DNA of 28,319 nt from Phycisphaeraceae bacterium (GTDB lineage Bacteria > Planctomycetota > Phycisphaerae > Phycisphaerales > Zrk34): the NCBI GenBank assembly GCA_028281485.1, contig JANQJT010000146.1:1-28319 (forward strand). Reading direction: 5' to 3'. The translations under genes were made by a program, and so were the position numbers. Positions 24,849 to 28,319 of the stretch are shown here, in pieces. Numbering within the stretch: position 1 is the first letter of the stretch; each line of letters begins with the position of its first letter. Below the pieces are notes generated by a model, which was not told the origin of the DNA, made no database searches, and saw nothing but the letters and a program-made list of their open reading frames with translations.

Positions 24849-25583
24849 ATGTTCCGATACAAGCATCTATCGCCAGCACTCGTATTGTGCGCCATCTTCG
24901 CAAGTCACACGCACGCCGACGCTTCCAGTCAAGACGACACCACCGCCAAGCTGGCGGAGTCTTACGGCATCGATCACTGGCAACAGATCGAAGCGATTCG
25001 CTTCACATACAACGATATCCGCGGCGACCACGCCGTATCTCGGCAATGGGAATGGCGACCCCAGAGCAACACAGTAAAACTCACATTCACCGACGACACC
25101 GACACAACCACGACGATCGAATACGACCGAGACGACATCACAGATCACACTTCCGAACAGCTACGCCAGGCCGAACGGTGGTTCATAAACGATTCATTCC
25201 GTCTGCTGTTGCCGCTGTACATCATTCACCACGAGGGCACGCGGGTTGAAGCAGGCAAAGTGAAGCTCGCCCCGCTGGGACGCATTGTTGCCCGCGAGAT
25301 CACGGTGACATTCCCCGAACGCAACGACGTCTGCAAGCTATACGTCGACGACGCCTGGCGTGTTCATCAATGGACGTTCGACCCGGGAAAAGACGAAGAC
25401 AATCGCTTTACGAGCATCTGGCTTCAGGACGTCCAACTCGGCCCACTCACGCTCAACTCAACCTATCTGGACCCCAAGACCAGGTTCAAGCTCGAATACA
25501 CCGATCTGGCCCTCAAGCTCATCGGCGAAGACGGTTGGCACACCGCCAAACAGATCAAGCACAGCTGCCGATCGTGCCCATAG
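24849..25583 (+). CDS. Secreted protein of unknown function, LolA-like pattern
   Basis: This 244-residue protein starts at ATG 24849, nine bases after GGGAGG. A signal peptide covers residues about 7-25 (LSPALVLCAIFASHTHADAS). The mature protein alternates beta strands with long polar turns: WQQIEAIRFTYNDIRG, QWEWRPQSNTVKLTF, TTTIEYDRDDI, REITVTFPERNDVCKLYVDD and RFTSIWLQDVQLGPLTLNS. The order (A..i.tf...., W.w.p....v...., ...G..v..y....) recalls LolA/LolB-like lipoprotein-carrier folds found in many secreted proteins of unknown role, but no catalytic residue is visible. It ends in CRSCP. It lies 52 bases beyond the T2SS operon on the same strand and may be read through from it or be independent. 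Confidence 0.65.
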   Translation: MFRYKHLSPALVLCAIFASHTHADASSQDDTTAKLAESYGIDHWQQIEAIRFTYNDIRGDHAVSRQWEWRPQSNTVKLTFTDDTDTTTTIEYDRDDITDHTSEQLRQAERWFINDSFRLLLPLYIIHHEGTRVEAGKVKLAPLGRIVAREITVTFPERNDVCKLYVDDAWRVHQWTFDPGKDEDNRFTSIWLQDVQLGPLTLNSTYLDPKTRFKLEYTDLALKLIGEDGWHTAKQIKHSCRSCP

Positions 25584-25871
25584 ACGCCGGCGCAGCTGTC
25601 TTCATAATCCGCAGACCAGTCTTCGGAGTACCGGCCCGAGATACTCTCACATCTAACGACATGCCTTATGAGTAGGCCACAAGATTATTCATCCTGACAT
25701 CTTTTCTCTCTTGCAATCACCCCGACTTCGGGAAATGAAACAGCGCCCCGCAGCACAGTATGACGGGGCATCTTGTTGTCGCAGCGCAAGACAATGATGA
25801 AGCGGCTTCTTATGGTGCGTTCACCCAGCCGACCTGTAACCGATCCCGCCTGATCACCATCCGAGAGAGCT

Positions 25872-25923
25872 GCGCCGTCGAACTCTTCTCCAAAAGCCCC
25901 AACGTCTCACAGATCATCGTCGC
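25872..25923 (+). repeat. Copy of an internal ispD segment
   Basis: Fifty-two bases match 26732-26783 inside ispD with three mismatches. The copy stays in an open frame that reads AVELFSKSPNVSQIIVA, where IspD has AVELFSKRPDVSQIIVA. Similarity ends abruptly on both sides. Confidence 0.85.
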
Positions 25924-25933
25924 CTTTCCCCAA

Positions 25934-25954
25934 GCGGCGCAAAAAGCGGCGCAT
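25934..25954 (+). repeat. GCGGCGC-N5-GCGGCGC motif
   Basis: Two 7-bp direct repeats are separated by five A residues and followed by AT. Bases 2042-2062 contain the same 21-bp arrangement with two changes in the spacer, upstream of an orphan RHS cassette. Confidence 0.5.
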
Positions 25955-25999
25955 GTTCGCAACCTGTCCGGCATCAGCCGGGGGATTCCCGAAAACCCA

Positions 26000-26033
26000 A
26001 ACAAAAACGCCGTCACCACAAGTGGCAACGGCG
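26000..26033 (-). terminator. Intrinsic terminator of ssrA
   Basis: On the minus strand, 47 bases beyond the tmRNA 3' end, stem CGCCGT/ACGGCG (with an inner CCAC/GTGG stem) is followed directly by TTTTTGTTTGGG, giving a standard Rho-independent terminator. Confidence 0.7.
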
Positions 26034-26079
26034 CAATCTCTTAGGACGCACCCCCCGAATCGACGCGTGCGCCGCACAA

Positions 26080-26458
26080 TGGAGCCGGGGGGAATTGAAC
26101 CCCCGTCCCGTGACAGTCCCCATGCCGCTTCTACGTGTGTGTTCGCTGATTGATCCTCATCCGACGACGATGCCAGCGACAGCAGTCCGTCAGACCAGTC
26201 TCAGATAGTTTTAACCCTCAGGCGCCGAGACGCCGCCATCAGGCGATCCCCCTGGTTTAGTCACCCGCCGGTTCTCGGGGGAGCTTCCCCGACGGATGCG
26301 CTACGCAATTAGGCAGCGAGACGCGCCGGCGCGAAGCCGATGCGACCAGCGATGTTATCGTTGGCATTTATAGGTTTGCCCGCTGTTTAACGAGGCCCAC
26401 GGGCACCTCGACACGCCACCGCACGGTTTTCCCTGTCCGGTCGATACCGATCGGCCCC
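26080..26458 (-). ncRNA. ssrA: Transfer-messenger RNA (tmRNA), one-piece
   Basis: tmRNA rescues stalled ribosomes by adding a degradation tag. The 5' end GGGGCCGATCGGTATCGACC and the 3' end (T-arm GGGTTCAATTCCCCCC, then CGGCTCC and discriminator A) pair as a 7-bp acceptor stem with one G-U. CCA is not encoded. The tag frame is 26309-26365: ANDNIAGRIGFAPARLAA followed by TAA, 18 residues, which begins like the usual AND/ANDEN tags and ends with the protease-recognised LAA. The region between the tag and the 3' domain can form pseudoknot-like GC hairpins. The total of about 379 nt is normal. Order is 5' to 3', not circularly permuted. SmpB is not encoded in the window. Confidence 0.96.
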
Positions 26459-26480
26459 AGTTGTCAAAGATCAGTCTCTC

Positions 26481-26486
26481 ATTATA
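26481..26486 (-). promoter_or_regulatory. ssrA: -10 element of the ssrA promoter
   Basis: A perfect TATAAT on the minus strand lies 22 bases before the mature tmRNA 5' end, so a short 5' precursor would be trimmed by RNase P. No clear -35 is seen at 16-18 bases spacing. Confidence 0.5.
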
Positions 26487-26618
26487 CCCCATCGACCGTC
26501 ACACCGCCCACCTTTCCCGTCAACACCACACAACGTTCGATCACTGCCTCATCCCCCTTCACCATCCCCTACCGACTGTGGTTCTCGACTACACCCTGTT
26601 GCCTACCCACTCTTGCCT

Positions 26619-26624
26619 TATACT
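26619..26624 (+). promoter_or_regulatory. Possible -10 element of ispD
   Basis: TATACT lies seven bases before the ispD ATG. A start six or seven bases downstream would coincide with the ATG and give a leaderless mRNA. No purine-rich ribosome-binding site is present (the spacer is a run of C), which agrees. The -35 is not clear. Confidence 0.35.
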
Positions 26625-26631
26625 CCCCCCC

Positions 26632-27477
26632 ATGAACACCGCCGTCATCCTCCCCGCCGCCGGAAGCTCCCAACGCTTCGGCAAGACCAACAAACTCGAA
26701 GCCGATCTGGCCGGCCGAGCCGTCCTCACACGCGCCGTCGAACTCTTCTCCAAGCGCCCCGACGTCTCACAGATCATCGTCGCCGCACCGCCCGACGATA
26801 TCGACGCCTTCAAGTTCAAGTGGCACGACAAGCTCACCTTCCTCGGCGTCACCATCGTGCCCGGCGGACGCGCCGAGCGATGGGAAACCGTACACAACGC
26901 ACTCGCCGCCATACAGGACGACATCACACACGTCGCCGTCCACGACGCCGCACGCCCCGTCACCGACCCCGCCGCCATCGACCGCGTCTTCGACGCCGCC
27001 CAACACTTCCCCGCCGTCATCCCCGCCGTCCCCGTCGCCGAGACCCTCAAACGCGCCGCTCCCGACCCCGCGCCCATCCCCGAAGAAGACGACCCCCTCG
27101 ACGCCATCCTCGGCGACGCCGGCAAGAAAACCATCTCCGCCTACCCCGTCACCGAGACCGTCTCGCGCACCAACCTCCACCGCGTCCAGACCCCCCAGCT
27201 CTTCGAACGCACCCTCCTCGAATCCGCCTACCAGCTCATCGCCGACAACAAGGTCAACACCGCCGACATCACCGACGACGCCGGCCTCGTCGAAGCGCTG
27301 GGCCGCCCCGTCCACCTCGTCCCCGGCGACCCCCTCAACATCAAGATCACCCAGCCCCAGGACCTCCCCTTCGCCGCCGCCGTCCTCCAGCTGCGCACAG
27401 GCAAAGCAGGCGCAACCGACACCTCCCGCGATTCAAGTAGAAAGTTCCCCCAGTGGAAAGATATGGACGACGAGTAA
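26632..27477 (+). CDS. ispD: 2-C-methyl-D-erythritol 4-phosphate cytidylyltransferase IspD
   Basis: IspD transfers CMP from CTP to methylerythritol phosphate, the third step of the MEP isoprenoid pathway. The 281-residue protein starts at ATG 26632, which places the nucleotide-binding loop at the very N terminus (MNTAVILPAAGSSQRFG, then KLEADLAGRAVLTRAVELF). Further family motifs are VHDAARPVTDP, IPAVPVAETLKR, RTNLHRVQTPQLFERTLL, TDDAGLVEALGRPVHLVPG and NIKITQPQDL. It is longer than the usual 230 or so because of an acidic insert (about residues 144-162, PAPIPEEDDPLDAILGDAG) and a C-terminal tail. The frame is open further upstream to 26461, but that stretch overlaps the ssrA promoter and has no homology. 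It converges with the downstream minus-strand gene, five bases separating the stop codons. Confidence 0.94.
   Translation: MNTAVILPAAGSSQRFGKTNKLEADLAGRAVLTRAVELFSKRPDVSQIIVAAPPDDIDAFKFKWHDKLTFLGVTIVPGGRAERWETVHNALAAIQDDITHVAVHDAARPVTDPAAIDRVFDAAQHFPAVIPAVPVAETLKRAAPDPAPIPEEDDPLDAILGDAGKKTISAYPVTETVSRTNLHRVQTPQLFERTLLESAYQLIADNKVNTADITDDAGLVEALGRPVHLVPGDPLNIKITQPQDLPFAAAVLQLRTGKAGATDTSRDSSRKFPQWKDMDDE
26732..26783 (+). repeat. ispD segment duplicated on the other side of ssrA
   Basis: This is the parent copy of the 52-bp fragment at 25872-25923; the two are direct repeats 860 bases apart that flank ssrA. Confidence 0.85.
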
Positions 27478-27491
27478 ATCAACTACTCGTC
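27469..27491. repeat. Inverted repeat spanning two convergent stop codons
   Basis: GACGAGTA and TACTCGTC form a perfect 8-bp stem with a 7-base loop. It contains the TAA of ispD and the TAG of the opposing gene, so both proteins end in DDE. It could serve as a modest bidirectional terminator; there is no T tract. Confidence 0.6.
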
Positions 27492-27962
27492 ATCAGACCG
27501 ACAATAATTCGGCCGCCCCGAATCTGTGATGTCATCGATATAAAACTTGATCCAAGCCGGGTCACCCGCTTCGCTTAGCCCATCGTTATACGCGTTAATT
27601 CCAAATCTACCGGTCTCAACACCTTCAATATTGGTTTCGATTCTGTTGATCTGATATCTGCCGTTCGTCCAGCACTTTTTCCCTTCATCTTGCTCTATAT
27701 AAATATAAATTATTCCACCTTTGTAGTTCTCACAAAGCCGCATTCTTACCCGACCCTCTCTATCAGTCACCGTGTTGATGGCTCGAGGCGCTAATAAATC
27801 CAACTTATTTGGATATGCAACGTGTATGGTGGCATCGACAAGAGGAGGCACGCCAGGCCGCCTTGCATCGAAAACCGTCATCTCGACATCTCTGTACCGA
27901 TGACACCCCGCACACAACGCTACCACACACGCCAACAATCCATAAGACACAAATCTAAACAT
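27483..27962 (-). CDS. Putative lipoprotein with a possible carboxypeptidase-regulatory-like fold
   Basis: This 159-residue protein starts at ATG 27962, seven bases after AGGAG; the frame extends to 27992 without a better site. The signal (SYGLLACVVALCAGC) makes Cys20 the likely lipidated residue. The mature part, VEMTVFDARRPGVPPLVDAT then TVTDREGRVRMRL, follows the pattern of transthyretin-like or carboxypeptidase-regulatory beta sandwiches (a strand, P-x-x-x-A, strand, T-D-x-x-G-x). No enzyme motif is visible. Its start overlaps the end of the upstream membrane protein gene by eight bases, suggesting an operon. It is more AT-rich than ispD beside it. Confidence 0.65.
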   Translation of the reverse strand: MFRFVSYGLLACVVALCAGCHRYRDVEMTVFDARRPGVPPLVDATIHVAYPNKLDLLAPRAINTVTDREGRVRMRLCENYKGGIIYIYIEQDEGKKCWTNGRYQINRIETNIEGVETGRFGINAYNDGLSEAGDPAWIKFYIDDITDSGRPNYCRSDDE

Positions 27963-28317
27963 CGCCCGGCTCCTTTCGAGTTTCTTTCCCATACGCCCTC
28001 GCCCAGTTCTGCCAAAGCCGCGGCTTATGCCGCCCCAACACCACCACCATCAAACTCACCCCCAACAGATACACACCCGACATCACCGCCCACCCCAGCG
28101 CATACCGCGACCCGTACTCCCCCGCCACGCCCCCTCTTTCAATCACCTCGCCAATCCAATACCACACCCCGATCACGCCACCCGGCACACCCACCACCAT
28201 CAACAACAACTTCACCCGCAACCACCGCATCTTCACCATCACCATCCCGTGCAACGCCAGCAACCCCAGCCCGCACACCACCGCCAAACCAAGACCCGGA
28301 AACACCACCGCCTTCAT
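27955..28317 (-). CDS. Small polytopic membrane protein of unknown function
   Basis: 120 residues are visible, from ATG 28317 only two bases inside the window edge; the true start could lie outside. Three hydrophobic segments are clear: residues about 4-28 (VVFPGLGLAVVCGLGLLALH), 35-57 (RVKLLLMVVGVPGGVIGVWY) and 73-95 (ALGWAVMSGVYLLGVSLMVV). The C-terminal tail is basic and cytoplasmic-looking (GRHKPRLWQNWARAYGKETR). No family is recognised. Its stop overlaps the next gene's start by eight bases, so the two are probably co-translated. Confidence 0.6.
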   Translation of the reverse strand: MKAVVFPGLGLAVVCGLGLLALHGMVMVKMRWLRVKLLLMVVGVPGGVIGVWYWIGEVIERGGVAGEYGSRYALGWAVMSGVYLLGVSLMVVVLGRHKPRLWQNWARAYGKETRKEPGDV

Positions 28318-28319
28318 CA

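Larger units (their letters stand above)
25584..26079. other. Gap between the secreted protein gene and ssrA, with repeats and terminators
   Basis: There is no convincing gene. It holds a GC hairpin GCCCCG/CGGGGC (25745-25769) with only a poor T-rich tail, a possible weak terminator for the plus-strand genes. It also contains a 52-bp fragment of ispD (25872-25923), a GCGGCGC tandem motif (25934-25952) and the ssrA terminator (26000-26033). A 94-codon open frame (25760-26044) covers these, has no ribosome-binding site and is probably fortuitous. Confidence 0.6.

Noticed and set aside
25760..26044. 94-codon open frame containing the ispD peptide copy
   Set aside because: It has no ribosome-binding site, runs into the ssrA terminator, and outside the 17 IspD-like residues looks like random sequence. 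The repeat itself is reported separately.

Overview
The window looks like part of a moderately GC-rich chromosome of a planctomycete, probably of the Phycisphaerae type. This rests on type I dockerin repeats in a giant secreted RHS protein, a type II secretion (T2SS) operon in D-E-F-G-H-I-J-K-C-L-M order, and a DUF1573-like secreted protein. It is an inference from gene content, not a phylogenetic placement.

Bases 1-13401 read on the minus strand and form an RHS locus. Transcription probably starts near 13731 from a consensus-like promoter and runs through a leader of about 330 nt. It then passes through a secreted coiled-coil protein (12607-13401), a DUF1573-like secreted protein (11783-12580) and a 2966-residue RHS/YD-repeat protein (2770-11670). 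The RHS protein has a signal peptide, two probable jelly-roll inserts, a two-repeat dockerin spliced into the RHS core and a variable AT-rich C-terminal tip. Downstream are a putative lipoprotein (2226-2693), an orphan RHS core plus a different tip (806-1993), a tiny membrane ORF (664-837), and a third core copy that runs off the window at base 1. This is the layout of polymorphic-toxin RHS loci with silent C-terminal cassettes. The two orphan cassettes also share a conserved upstream element and an in-frame TGA at the same place.

Bases 13894-24796 are a compact plus-strand T2SS operon. It encodes the secretin, ATPase, inner-membrane platform protein, five pseudopilins, GspC-, GspL- and GspM-like proteins and a TPR lipoprotein that could be a pilotin. 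Most junctions are ATGA-type or longer overlaps. No prepilin peptidase is in the window. Because the T2SS operon and the RHS operon diverge from one intergenic region, the T2SS is a plausible exporter for the Sec-targeted RHS protein. A separate secreted protein of unknown function follows (24849-25583).

The right end holds one-piece tmRNA (ssrA, minus strand, 26080-26458) with an 18-residue proteolysis tag and its own terminator. Next is ispD (26632-27477) of the MEP isoprenoid pathway, then a convergent putative lipoprotein gene and an overlapping small membrane protein gene at the edge. A 52-bp near-exact copy of an internal piece of ispD lies on the other side of ssrA. No rRNA, tRNA, CRISPR array or transposase was recognised.
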